Source: Hymenobacter sp. YIM 151500-1
GTDB lineage: Bacteria > Bacteroidota > Bacteroidia > Cytophagales > Hymenobacteraceae
Assembly: GCF_025979885.1 (NCBI RefSeq)
Contig: NZ_CP110139.1
Coordinates: 3,492,001 to 3,556,000, forward strand
DNA length: 64,000 nucleotides
Direction: 5' to 3'
The translations under genes and the position numbers were made by a program. The first letter of the stretch is position 1. Every line of letters starts with the position of its first letter. The notes below the pieces were generated by a model that did no database searches, had not been told where the DNA came from, and worked only from the letters and a program-made list of their open reading frames with translations. Below, piece by piece: positions 8,748-17,885 of the stretch.

Positions 8748-9300
8748 TCTTGAGCAGGTGAGAGGTAAGAAGCGGGAAGTGGGGCTCCGGGCTGACGTGT
8801 TGTCAGGGCCGCAACCTCTCCCCTCTCCTAGCACAAAGGGACGAAGATTTTTTGACTATGCTGCATTAGGCCCCACCAGAATACTGGCCCAGTTGGTATA
8901 TGTTCCAGCGAGTGTTTTGTGCCGGTTTAAGCTCAACAGCCGGGCGTTTGTGCGGCGTTGTGCTACTCGGGCTCTGCAAAGCCAAGCAAATCCAGGTGCT
9001 TTTACGGGCAGCCCGCCGTGCCGTGCGTCTGAGGTTCGTAACGGAGCAGCCTCGCAGATGAGCCTTGTCAGCGTGAATTCTTCTACATTTCCGCGGCACG
9101 CACTGAAGCTGTTTAGGAAGTCGTCTAAAATATATCGGACCGTCATGCTCTATCTGGCGTCCGCCTGTCGAAGCATCTCTCCCGCTTCGTTGCAATGCTA
9201 TTCAGACGAAGCGGGAGAGATGCTTCGACAGGCGGACGCCAGATAGAGCATGACGGTCTAGTGACTTGCTAAGCAGCTTCAATGCCTAATTTATGTCGCT
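8748..9300. other. Gene-free region before the EreA/ChaN-like lipoprotein gene
   Basis: I see no convincing gene. Next to lspA, GAGAGGTAAGAAGCGGGAAG (from about 8760) faces CCTCTCCCCTCTCC (from about 8814), a word-type inverted repeat like those elsewhere. The middle (8840-9130) has no clear structure and its short open frames show no family likeness. The right part holds the perfect palindrome listed separately. Confidence 0.6.
9138..9258. repeat. Perfect 53-bp inverted repeat (family A)
   Basis: Arms 9138-9190 and 9206-9258 are exactly complementary over 53 bases, with a 15-base loop (TGCAATGCTATTCAG). The outer end reads GACCGTCATGCTCTATCTGG and the inner end CTCTCCCGCTTCGT. Related but imperfect copies are at 4901-5066, 11096-11330 and 26159-26402. 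It stands 42 bases before the start of the plus-strand lipoprotein gene. Confidence 0.92.
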
Positions 9301-11082
9301 ATGCTACCACTCCTAATTCGTTTTCGGCTGATTATAACGCGCAGCCTGTTGCTGCTGGGAGCAGGCCTGGGCGCCTGCGCCACGCCCCACCCGCTCACGC
9401 AGGCCAACGAGCAGCAAAGCACCATGACCATCACGGTGTACAACCGCCAGCTCAACACCAGCCTGCTGCTCAACGGCAAATACGACCTGAACCTGCAACC
9501 GCCCAATCGGCCCGACGCCGTGACGAAGACGCGCCTGAAGCAGCTGGCCCTGCCGCGCCGCCAGGCCGCGGTGCTCTTCACGGCCCAGACGAACCTAGCG
9601 CCCACCTACCGGCTGCGGGCGGTGCGGGTAGCCGGCAACCCCGATTGGAAAAGCCTAGGCTTTCAGGAAAATGGCACCGGCCGCTACCAGCGCACCGCTA
9701 CCGCCGGCTCCGATTTGCTGATGGAATACGCCGCGCCCCTACCCGAAAAGCAGGGTTGGCTGTACCTGCTGGCCACCGATGAGGCCAAGTCGCGCCCCGA
9801 CGCTTCCGTGAAAGAGCGTAGCCGGGAGATGGACGCGGAGTTTGTCACCTTCACGTTTCCCTCGGTGCAACAGGGCCGCTGGCCGCGCATCCTGTCGCCG
9901 GGGTGGCTGGCCAACGATGCCTTTCTGAGCCGGCCCAACGGAGACTATCTGGCCCCACTGGTAGCCCTGTCGCAGAGCCGACATTCACCCCCCGGCGACC
10001 CTTCCTTGGATGGCACGCTCTGGTACCTGCTGCAACAGTACCACAGCATGGCCGGCAACTTCGATTCGGTGGAGTATTTCCAGCAGCTAGGCCCCAGCCG
10101 GGTACGGCTGCCGGCCCCGCCTGCCCCGGAGCGCCCCGCCTCCCGGCGAATCGCGGCTGCTCCTGATACGCTGGTGGCGGTGGAGGCCGTGCCGGAGATT
10201 CTGCGCCGCGCGGCCGGGGCGCGGGCCGTGCTGCTGGATGAGTCGCACATCCACGGGCGGGACCGGGCACTGGCGGCGGCGCTGCTGCCGGGCCTGTACC
10301 AGCAAGGCTTTCGGTATCTGGCGCTGGAAACCCTGGAAGACTCGGCCACGAGCCAAGTGCAGCCGCTGCCCTTGCAGGCCGGAGTATATACCCGCGAGGC
10401 CACGTTTGCTAACCTGGTGCGCACGGCCCGGCGGTTGGGCTTTACGCTGGTGGCCTACCAGAACACGGGGCAGCAGAGGGAGCGGGCACTCCAGCAGGCC
10501 ACCACGCTCTACCGCGTCCTGCAACAGAATCCGCAGGCGCGGCTGCTGGTGTATGGCCACGATGACCAAGCCACTCTTCGGTTACGCGGCAATATTCCCA
10601 ACAAACGCCTGAGCCAGCACCTCGCCGACCTGCTGGGCCAGCCCGTGCTGCGCATCAACCAGACCCGCATGAGCAACGAGGCGCGTGGCACCCTGGCCCC
10701 CACCGCGCCCGGCACTGCCGAGGTGGTGTACCAACTTCGGCGGGGCCAGCGCGTTTCGCCTCACCCCGGAAGCGACCTGGTAGTGCGCAACAACTTAGCA
10801 TTGCAGCAGCTGCCTCTGCCCTATCTGGACGCTACCGATGCCCGACCGGTGTCGCTGGATGTGCGCCCCTACCGGCCTACTTCTACCACCGGCCGCCGAC
10901 TGATTCAGTTGTATATGCAGTCTGAGCTAACCATCCGGGAAGACATTGCGCCCATCTACACCCACGAAGTGCACCTCACCGATGCCATCTTACCCCTGCG
11001 TCTGGTGCCGGGCCGCTACGTGTATCGGGTAGTGTCGGAGAAGGTGAAGGAGGAAGTACGCCAGGAGCTAGAGGTGAAGTAG
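9301..11082 (+). CDS. Lipoprotein with EreA/ChaN-like domain
   Basis: A 593-residue protein with an N-terminal hydrophobic segment (LLLLGAGLGAC) ending in a lipobox cysteine at about residue 26, so likely a membrane-anchored periplasmic lipoprotein. The central part (about 300-450) has motifs of the EreA/ChaN-like superfamily: VLLDESHIHGRDRA, YLALETLED and LLVYGHDD. In relatives these positions form the active or ligand site of erythromycin esterases and haem-binding ChaN proteins. The first ATG giving a signal peptide is 9301. N- and C-terminal regions are not recognised. One of the few plus-strand genes here. The true substrate is unknown; I would not call it an antibiotic esterase. Confidence 0.7.
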   Translation: MLPLLIRFRLIITRSLLLLGAGLGACATPHPLTQANEQQSTMTITVYNRQLNTSLLLNGKYDLNLQPPNRPDAVTKTRLKQLALPRRQAAVLFTAQTNLAPTYRLRAVRVAGNPDWKSLGFQENGTGRYQRTATAGSDLLMEYAAPLPEKQGWLYLLATDEAKSRPDASVKERSREMDAEFVTFTFPSVQQGRWPRILSPGWLANDAFLSRPNGDYLAPLVALSQSRHSPPGDPSLDGTLWYLLQQYHSMAGNFDSVEYFQQLGPSRVRLPAPPAPERPASRRIAAAPDTLVAVEAVPEILRRAAGARAVLLDESHIHGRDRALAAALLPGLYQQGFRYLALETLEDSATSQVQPLPLQAGVYTREATFANLVRTARRLGFTLVAYQNTGQQRERALQQATTLYRVLQQNPQARLLVYGHDDQATLRLRGNIPNKRLSQHLADLLGQPVLRINQTRMSNEARGTLAPTAPGTAEVVYQLRRGQRVSPHPGSDLVVRNNLALQQLPLPYLDATDARPVSLDVRPYRPTSTTGRRLIQLYMQSELTIREDIAPIYTHEVHLTDAILPLRLVPGRYVYRVVSEKVKEEVRQELEVK

Positions 11083-11393
11083 GGATGCAGCGTCTGGCGT
11101 CCCTGTCCTGCTCTATCTGGTGTCCGCGCAGCCGAACCGAAGGAAAGCGCAAGCCAAGCATCTCTACCGCTGGCTAACTGTGTGGACAGTTGCAACAAGA
11201 CCGTCTTGCTTCATCTGGCGTCCGCCCCGCGCAGCATCTCTCCCGCTGACTACCTGATTGGCATTGCAACGAAGCGGGAGAGATGCTTCGGCTTCGCTCC
11301 GCTGCGCTCAGCATGACGGTTTACCTGTCACAACACAAAAAGGGCCGCGAAACCTGCGTTTCGCGGCCCTTTTGTGTCTACTGGTACTCCGAA
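11083..11393. repeat. Intergenic region with family A repeats
   Basis: No gene seen. From 11096 to 11330 there are two decayed copies of the family A element: CTGGCGTCC words, AAGCATCTCTACCGC and GCAGCATCTCTCCCGC on one side, GCGGGAGAGATGCTTCGG and AGCATGACGGTTTACCTGTC on the other. The terminator at 11333-11377 follows directly. Confidence 0.75.
11333..11377. terminator. Bidirectional terminator between convergent genes
   Basis: A stem of about 19 bp (ACACAAAAAGGGCCGCGAAA against TTTCGCGGCCCTTTTGTGT) with a 6-base loop. A/T runs on both flanks make it a terminator in both directions. It lies between the convergent lipoprotein gene and ileS, 17 bases past the ileS stop. Confidence 0.88.
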
Positions 11394-14300
11394 TTAGCTG
11401 GTTGCCACTTCCAGCTGCACGGGCACCGAATACTCGTCAAATTCCAGCACCGAGCCGCCGCTGATTTCGGGGGCGAAATCCAGGGTCAGGGCCTGCACTT
11501 CGGTGCGGATGTAGTCGCCGAAGCTCTGCACGGCGGCGCGTAGCTCGGGCTGCTCGCCCAGGGTCACGCGCACCTTGTCCTGGACTTCCAGGCCGCTGTC
11601 TTTGCGCAGGTTCTGGAGGCGGTTTACCAGCTCACGGGCTACGCCTTCCTGGCGCAGCTCGTCGGTCAGGGTCACGTCGAGGGCTACGGTGAGGGGGCCG
11701 TCGGTGGCCACGAGCCAGCCGGGCAGGTCCTGGGTGCGGATTTCCACGTCGTCAGGCGTCAGCGTGTAGGTTTCACCTTCGATTTCGACGCTGAGCTGAC
11801 CGGTTTTTTCGAGCTGGCTGATTTCCTCCGGGGTCATCTGCTGGATGCGGGCCCCTACGGCCTTCAGCTTGGGGCCGTACTGCTGGCCCAGGCGCTTGAA
11901 GTTGGGCTTCACCGACTTCACCAGCACGCCGCTAGTGTCGTCGAGGAACTCCACGTGCTTCACGTTCACCTCGGCGCAAATCAGGTCTTCCACCTTGCCC
12001 ACCTGCTCGCGGGTGGTATCGTTGAACACCGGTACCAGGATGCGCTGCAACGGCTGGCGCACCTTCAGCACCGACTTCTTGCGCAGGGAGTGCGTGAGCG
12101 AGGAAATGCGCTGAGCCAGCTCCATGCGCTCCTCCAGGGCCTTATCGATGCGGTTGGGCTCGGCTTCTACGAGCAGCGTGAGGTGAATAGACTCCGGGGC
12201 CAGGGGCGTGTTCTTTTCCACGGCCTCGGCGCGCATGCCGTTGGTCATGTTCTGGTAGAGCCACTCGGCGAAGAAGGGCGCAATGGGAGCCATGAGCTGG
12301 GCCACGACTACCAGGCACTCTTGCAGGGTTTCGTAGGCAGCTTTTTTGTCCGGGGTCAGCTCGCCCTTCCAGAAGCGGCGGCGCGAGAGGCGCACGTGCC
12401 AGTTGGAAAGCTGGTCGGTCACGAAATCCTGGATGGCGCGGGCGGCCTTGGTGGGGTCGTAGGCATCGTAGTGGCCGCGCACTTCGAGGATGAGCGACTG
12501 AAGCTTGCTCAGAATCCAGCGGTCCAGCTCGGTTAGCTCTTCGTAGGGCACCCGGTCGAACTCGCGGGCCTGGAAGCCATCGAGGTTGGCGTAGAGGGCG
12601 TAGAACGAGTAGGTGTTGAACAGGGTGCCGAAGAAGCGGCGCTGCACCTCCGTGATGCCGTTGAGGTCGAACTTGAGGTTGTCCCAGGGCTGGGCGTTGG
12701 CAATCATGTACCAGCGCGTGGCATCGGGGCCGTACTGTTCGATGGTTTGGAATGGGTCGATGGCGTTGCCGAGGCGCTTGCTCATCTTGTTGCCGTTCTT
12801 GTCGAGCACCAGGCCGTTGGCCATCACGTTTTTGAAGGCCACGGAGTCTTCCAGCATCACGGCCAGGGCGTGCAGGGTGAAAAACCACCCGCGGGTCTGA
12901 TCCACGCCTTCAGCAATGAAATCAGCTGGAAAGTTCTTCTCAAACTGCTCCTTGTTCTCCAGCGGATAGTGCCACTGGGCATACGGCATGGCGCCCGAGT
13001 CGAACCACACGTCAATGAGGTCGGGCTCCCGGTACATGGGCTGGCCCGAAGGCGAGACAAGGAAGATGTCGTCCACGTAGGGGCGGTGCAAATCCAGCTT
13101 CAAGCTGCTAGCTTCAGGCTGCAAGCTTTCGTTCTGGCTTTCATTAGCAGAGCTTGCAGCTTGTGGCTTGTGGCTTGCAGCTCCGCGCAGCGGGTTATGC
13201 GTCATCACGCCTACCGCCACGGCCTTTTCGATTTCCCGGTTCAGCTCTTCGATGGAGCCGATGCAGATTTCCTCAGTGCCGTCCTGGGTGCGCCAGATGG
13301 GCAGGGGCGTGCCCCAGTAGCGGGAGCGGCTCAGATTCCAGTCCACCAGGTTTTCCAGCCAGTTGCCGAAGCGGCCGGTGCCGGTGCTGGCGGGCTGCCA
13401 GTTGATGGTTTGGTTTAGCTCGATGAGCCGGTCTTTTACCGCCGTGGTGCGGATAAACCACGAGTCGAGCGGGTAGTAGAGCACGGGCTTGTCGGTGCGC
13501 CAGCAGTGGGGGTAGGTGTGCTCGTACTTCTCCACTTTGAAGGCGCGGTTCCGCTCCTTGAGCCGCACACTGATGTCCACGTCAAGGGTGCGGTAGTCGG
13601 CGGCGGAGTCGTCGTGGCCGTCGTAGTTTTTCACCCAACGGCCCCCGAACTCGCCCATCTGCGGCACGTAGCGGCCGGTGCGGTCCACCACGGGGCCGGG
13701 CTTGCCGTCGGCATCTGTTACCAGCAGGGCCGGAATGTCGTTCTGCTGGGCCACGCGGAAGTCGTCGGCCCCGAAGGTGGGCGAAATGTGCACGATGCCC
13801 GTGCCGTCCTCAGTCGTCACGAAGTCGCCGGCAATGACGCGGAAGGCCCGCTCCTCCCCTTCAAACGCCGGAAAGCCCGCGTCCTGGCCAAACAGCCGCT
13901 CGTAGCGGATACCCACCAGGTCGGCGCCGGTGAGTTCGGCTTCCTGGCGCCAGGGCAGCACCTTGTCGCCGGGTTTATAGCCTTCGAGTGGGGCGTCTTG
14001 GCCTTTCTCCAAGAAATACCGACTTAGCAGTGCCTTTGCCAGCACCACCCGGATGGGCGCGCCCGTGTAGGGGTTGAACGTGCGCACCAGCACGTACGGA
14101 ATGTTCTTGCCCACAGCCAGACCAGTGTTGGCCGGCAGGGTCCAGGGCGTCGTCGTCCAGGCCAGGATGAAGGTTTCGGCCGCAGCGTTGGCGCCTTCTG
14201 ACGAAACGTCTTCGCTATGTTCAGAGCCGCTAACAAAAAGATTTTCCTGAGCCGAAAACAGTTTCTCCGACTTCTCATCCCGCACCACCTTGAATTGCGC

Positions 14301-14930
14301 AACCACAGTCGTGTCTTTCACGTCGCGGTAGGTGCCGGGCTGGTTCAACTCGTGCGAGGACAGGCCGGTACCGGCCGCCGGGGAGTAGGGCTGGATGGTG
14401 TAGCCTTTGTAGAGCAGGCCCTTGTCGTAGAGCTTCTTCAGCAGCGCCCAGCAGCTCTCAATGTACTCCGGCTCGAAGGTGATATACGGGTCGTTCAAAT
14501 CCACCCAATAGCCCATCTTCTCCGTGAGGTCGTCCCACTGCTGCTTGAAGCGCATGACCGTCTCGCGGCAGCGGGCGTTGTAGTCCTCGATGCTGATTTT
14601 CTTGCCGATGTCCTCCTTGGTGATGCCCAGCTCCTTTTCCACTTGCAGCTCGATGGGCAGGCCGTGGGTGTCCCAGCCGCCTTTGCGCGGCACCTGCTTG
14701 CCCAGCAGGGTCTGGTAGCGGCAGAAGATGTCCTTCACCGTGCGCGCCATGACGTGGTGGATGCCGGGGGCGCCGTTGGCCGAGGGCGGGCCTTCGTAAA
14801 ACACGAACGTGGGCTGGCCTTCGCGGCTGCTCACGCTCTTCTCAAAGATGCCGTTCTGCTTCCACCAGGCCAGGATATCGGTGCCAATCTGGCCGTAGTT
14901 GAGCGGCTGCTTGTATTCGGGGTAGGTCAT
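11394..14930 (-). CDS. ileS: Isoleucine--tRNA ligase
   Basis: A 1178-residue class I aminoacyl-tRNA synthetase charging tRNA-Ile. Visible: the HIGH-type motif GIHHV (about 55-60), the editing-domain entrance WTTTPWTLPANT, WFDSGAMPYAQWHYP, and KMSKRLGN (about 715). The C-terminal anticodon-binding part and an extended tail follow. Length fits the longer Bacteroidota form. Two odd inserts are visible: about 25 residues of polar sequence before WTTTPWT (about 218-245), and about 29 residues near 582-611 (HKPQAASSANES onward) whose DNA is a dispersed AAGCTTGCAGCTTG-type repeat. The start is the ATG at 14930. Confidence 0.96.
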   Translation of the reverse strand: MTYPEYKQPLNYGQIGTDILAWWKQNGIFEKSVSSREGQPTFVFYEGPPSANGAPGIHHVMARTVKDIFCRYQTLLGKQVPRKGGWDTHGLPIELQVEKELGITKEDIGKKISIEDYNARCRETVMRFKQQWDDLTEKMGYWVDLNDPYITFEPEYIESCWALLKKLYDKGLLYKGYTIQPYSPAAGTGLSSHELNQPGTYRDVKDTTVVAQFKVVRDEKSEKLFSAQENLFVSGSEHSEDVSSEGANAAAETFILAWTTTPWTLPANTGLAVGKNIPYVLVRTFNPYTGAPIRVVLAKALLSRYFLEKGQDAPLEGYKPGDKVLPWRQEAELTGADLVGIRYERLFGQDAGFPAFEGEERAFRVIAGDFVTTEDGTGIVHISPTFGADDFRVAQQNDIPALLVTDADGKPGPVVDRTGRYVPQMGEFGGRWVKNYDGHDDSAADYRTLDVDISVRLKERNRAFKVEKYEHTYPHCWRTDKPVLYYPLDSWFIRTTAVKDRLIELNQTINWQPASTGTGRFGNWLENLVDWNLSRSRYWGTPLPIWRTQDGTEEICIGSIEELNREIEKAVAVGVMTHNPLRGAASHKPQAASSANESQNESLQPEASSLKLDLHRPYVDDIFLVSPSGQPMYREPDLIDVWFDSGAMPYAQWHYPLENKEQFEKNFPADFIAEGVDQTRGWFFTLHALAVMLEDSVAFKNVMANGLVLDKNGNKMSKRLGNAIDPFQTIEQYGPDATRWYMIANAQPWDNLKFDLNGITEVQRRFFGTLFNTYSFYALYANLDGFQAREFDRVPYEELTELDRWILSKLQSLILEVRGHYDAYDPTKAARAIQDFVTDQLSNWHVRLSRRRFWKGELTPDKKAAYETLQECLVVVAQLMAPIAPFFAEWLYQNMTNGMRAEAVEKNTPLAPESIHLTLLVEAEPNRIDKALEERMELAQRISSLTHSLRKKSVLKVRQPLQRILVPVFNDTTREQVGKVEDLICAEVNVKHVEFLDDTSGVLVKSVKPNFKRLGQQYGPKLKAVGARIQQMTPEEISQLEKTGQLSVEIEGETYTLTPDDVEIRTQDLPGWLVATDGPLTVALDVTLTDELRQEGVARELVNRLQNLRKDSGLEVQDKVRVTLGEQPELRAAVQSFGDYIRTEVQALTLDFAPEISGGSVLEFDEYSVPVQLEVATS
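13093..13192. repeat. Dispersed repeat inserted in frame in ileS
   Basis: The DNA contains AGCTTCAAGCTGCTAGC, GGCTGCAAGCTT, AGCTTGCAGCTTGTGGCTTG and further iterations in both orientations. The same words occur between genes at 41361-41395 and 41501-41565. In ileS they are translated in frame as a polar insert between conserved blocks. Confidence 0.75.
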
Positions 14931-14960
14931 TATGATAGGGACTTAGGGTCTTGGGGGCTT

Positions 14961-15119
14961 AGCTCTAGTCGCCTCACCCCCTAGCCCCCTCTCCGAAAAG
15001 GAGAGGGGGGACTAGAGCTAGAAACGGGTTAGAGCTAGTAGAACTAGATTTTAAAAATTTAGGCTAGTTCCTCCTCTCCTTTTTCGGAGAGGGGGCTAGG
15101 GGGTGAGGCGACTAGAGCT
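14961..15119. repeat. 46-bp inverted repeat (family B) filling the ileS-exporter gap
   Basis: The left arm 14961-15006 (AGCTCTAGTCGCCTCACCCC onward) pairs with 15073-15119, differing by one inserted T. Each arm itself contains the palindrome CCTCTCC / GGAGAGG. The right arm overlaps the first two bases of the exporter stop codon at 15118-15120 (minus strand TAG). The gap between arms is AT-rich with GGTTAGAGCTAGTAGAACTAG words. The segment 14942-14960 before the left arm carries the GGGTCTTGGGGGCTTAG word. Confidence 0.9.
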
Positions 15120-17553
15120 AGGCAGAAATACCTTTCTTCATGCGGCTCAAGTTCAGCTCCAGGTCGTCGTCTTCCTCGTGGTAGTTGTCGTCGTAGTGCC
15201 GGATGCCGGACTGGTCGATGGTTTCCTCGTCGACGCCGTGCTCAAACGTCACGAGCAGGCTGGGCAGCAGAATCAGGTTGGAGAAGTTGGTGATGAGCAG
15301 GCTGGCCGACATGAGCAGGCCCAGGGCCTTGGTGCCGCCAAACTCCGAGAAGGCAAACACCGAAAAGCCCAGAAACAGCACAATGCTGGTGTAAATCATG
15401 CTGGTGCCGGCCTCGCTCAGAGTGGTGCTGATGGCGGCCCGCACCCGGCGCCCGTTTACGGCCAGCTCCTGCCGGAACTTGGCTAGCAAGTGAATGCTGT
15501 TGTCGCCGTCAATGCCCAGCGCAATGCTGAAAATGAGGGCCGTGCTGGGCTTGAGCGGAATGCCAAAGAAGCCCATCAGCCCGCCCGTGAGCAGCAGGGT
15601 TACGAGGTTGGGTAGCAGGGTGAAGAACACCGCCCGAATGCTGCGAAACAGGATGAGCACCACCAGGCCCACCAGCACAAAGGCAATGATGAGGCTTTCC
15701 TTGAGCGTGCCAATCAGGTACTCGTTGCCTTTGGTGAAGATGATGGTGGTGCCCGTCAGCCGCACGTTCATGCCCGTGCCCATGAAGATTTCCTTGATGC
15801 GGGGCTGAATCTGGTTCGAAAGCAGGGTATCGAGGTTGCGGGAGCCGATGTCGGCAATTTTCAGCGAAATACGCGCCTGCTGCATGGTGCTGTCGGTGAA
15901 GGAGCGCAGCAGCTTGCTGGTCAGCTGGCCTTCGTTGCTGCTGTCGGCCGACTGAGACCGGGCCAGGTAGCTGAACACGAAGTTCTTCTCGGAATTGTCG
16001 GGCAGGCGGTAGTACTCGGGGCTGCCGTTATAGAAGGCTTGGGTGGAGGCTTTCAGGAAGGTTACCACGCTCACCGGCGCGGTCAGCACGGGCTGGGTGC
16101 GCAGGAAGTTCTCGAGTCGGTCAATCTTTTCCAGGTTCTTGAGCTTGAGCAAGCCTTTGGGCCGGCCCGTGTCCACCACTAGTTCCAGGGGCATCACCCC
16201 GTTGAAATGCTGCTCAAAGAACTTCAAATCGGCATTTACCGACGAATCCTTGGGCAGGTCGTCCACCATGTACGACACCGACTGCACCTTCATTACCCCC
16301 AGCGAGGCCAGGGCTACCATGGCCGCCGCCGCCAGGTACACCGTACCGCGCCGCTCCAGCACCAGGTACTCGAAAAACTCCAGCAGCTTGGTTAGGGGCT
16401 TGGCTTCCAGGTGCTCCAGCTGCTTGGGCGTGGGCGGCGGCAGGTAGGTAAACACGATGGGCATCAGGATAAACGACACCGCAAAGGCCACGAAGATGTT
16501 GATGGTGGCCACCGCCCCAAACTGAAACAGAATGGCAATGTTGGTGAAGCAGAACACCACAAACCCGATGGCCGTGGTGGTGTTGTTCATCAGCGTGACC
16601 AGCCCAATCTTGCGCACCACCCGCGCCATAGCCAGCACCTGGTTGCCCGACTTGCGGTAGTCGTAGTGGTAGCGGCTGAGCAGGTAGGTGCAGTTGGGGA
16701 TGCCGATGACGATGATGATGCTGGGAATCAGGCCCGTGAGCAGGTTGATTTTGTAGCCCAGCAGCACCATGGAGCCCACGCACCACACCACCACCACCAG
16801 CACAATCAGCAGCGGAAACACCACCGCCGACCACGTCCGGAAAAACATGAACAGCGTCAGGGCCATCATCACCACGGTCAAGGCCACGAACAGCTTCATT
16901 TCTGAGGCTACCTTGGTGGTCATGGTGGCCCGCACGTAGGGCAGGCCGGCGTAGTGCATCCGGATGCCGGTTTTCTGCTGAAACCGTTCGGCGTGGGCCA
17001 GAATCTCGTTCATCACGGCCTGGCGCCGGCTGGAGTTCAGGTACGTAGGGTCGAGGGTGAGGGCCAGCAGCGTGGCGCCGGTGGTGGGCGAAATCAGCTG
17101 GCCTTTGTAGAATTCCTGGGCATTCACTACCCGCATCAAAGAGTCCAGCTCAGGCTGGGTTTGGGGAAAGCGCTGGAAAATGGGTACGGCCCGGAAGCTG
17201 CGCGTGGCGGTATCCTTCTCCAGCCGCGGCAGGCGCGTTACACCCAGAATGCCGTTGACGCCGCGCACCTTGCTGAGCGTGTCGGTGAGGGCGCGCAGCT
17301 CGTTGAACGTGCCCAGCCGGTACACCGAGCTGTCCTGCATGCCCAGCACCAGCACGTTGCCATCCTCGCCAAACTGCTGTTTGAACCGCTGGAAGTACAC
17401 CATGTCCGGGTCGTCGGGCGAGACTACCTGGGCGAAGTCGTAGGTCATTTCGACCTTACGGGCCTGCCAGCCCATAAACACGGTAATGGCAGCCAGCAGC
17501 AGAATCAGTATCCGCCGGTTCTTGATAACAAACAGGGCCAGGTTGCTCCACAT
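15118..17553 (-). CDS. RND/MMPL superfamily exporter
   Basis: An 811-residue inner-membrane protein with the RND layout: one N-terminal membrane helix (RILILLLAAITVFMGW), a large periplasmic loop, five to six helices in the middle (about 215-390), a second periplasmic loop and a second helix bundle at the C-terminus (about 610-780). It belongs to the MMPL / predicted RND exporter group rather than tripartite drug pumps: at 811 residues it is shorter than AcrB, and no adaptor or outer membrane gene is nearby. Likely exports a lipid or hydrophobic molecule; substrate unknown. The ATG at 17553 (MWSNLALF) is chosen over one at 17616. Confidence 0.88.
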   Translation of the reverse strand: MWSNLALFVIKNRRILILLLAAITVFMGWQARKVEMTYDFAQVVSPDDPDMVYFQRFKQQFGEDGNVLVLGMQDSSVYRLGTFNELRALTDTLSKVRGVNGILGVTRLPRLEKDTATRSFRAVPIFQRFPQTQPELDSLMRVVNAQEFYKGQLISPTTGATLLALTLDPTYLNSSRRQAVMNEILAHAERFQQKTGIRMHYAGLPYVRATMTTKVASEMKLFVALTVVMMALTLFMFFRTWSAVVFPLLIVLVVVVWCVGSMVLLGYKINLLTGLIPSIIIVIGIPNCTYLLSRYHYDYRKSGNQVLAMARVVRKIGLVTLMNNTTTAIGFVVFCFTNIAILFQFGAVATINIFVAFAVSFILMPIVFTYLPPPTPKQLEHLEAKPLTKLLEFFEYLVLERRGTVYLAAAAMVALASLGVMKVQSVSYMVDDLPKDSSVNADLKFFEQHFNGVMPLELVVDTGRPKGLLKLKNLEKIDRLENFLRTQPVLTAPVSVVTFLKASTQAFYNGSPEYYRLPDNSEKNFVFSYLARSQSADSSNEGQLTSKLLRSFTDSTMQQARISLKIADIGSRNLDTLLSNQIQPRIKEIFMGTGMNVRLTGTTIIFTKGNEYLIGTLKESLIIAFVLVGLVVLILFRSIRAVFFTLLPNLVTLLLTGGLMGFFGIPLKPSTALIFSIALGIDGDNSIHLLAKFRQELAVNGRRVRAAISTTLSEAGTSMIYTSIVLFLGFSVFAFSEFGGTKALGLLMSASLLITNFSNLILLPSLLVTFEHGVDEETIDQSGIRHYDDNYHEEDDDLELNLSRMKKGISA

Positions 17554-17885
17554 AGGCTGCTCAGCGGCAAACAGGCAGGGTACGCGGGGCAGGCAGAAGG
17601 CTGGGTATTCGGCCAACCCGAAACGCCCCCTCCTCTCCGCTGCCGCCTCCTACACTGCTTAAAATGCCGCAAAGGTACGGAACCCGCGGGAGCTAATTCC
17701 GGGAGTTTCACCTCCTAACGTGCTGATCCTAAACTCAGCCGTATAACCCAGGCGAAAAGCCCAGGATTTTTTATTCAAAATATAGACAACATTTTGTATC
17801 TAGCAACTGTAATAGCTACAACTTCAACAAGTTGACTTTTTGATAATTGTACAATTGCATGTTGAGGTAGTTTTATTCGAGCCCC
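17554..17885. promoter_or_regulatory. Divergent promoter region
   Basis: This 332-base gap separates the minus-strand exporter from the plus-strand gene at 17886. CAAAGGTA at 17670-17677 is TACCTTTG on the minus strand, the Bacteroidota -7 consensus, for the exporter; no good -33 is seen. On the plus side, 17770-17870 is AT-rich, with TTGACTTTTTGATAATTG followed by TACAATTG (about 17832-17857), a loose promoter match. No hairpin repeat of the dispersed families is present here. Confidence 0.5.

Noticed and set aside
8758..9246. Plus-strand 162-codon frame upstream of the EreA/ChaN-like gene
   Set aside because: Its second half is translated from the perfect palindrome, and it has no family likeness.
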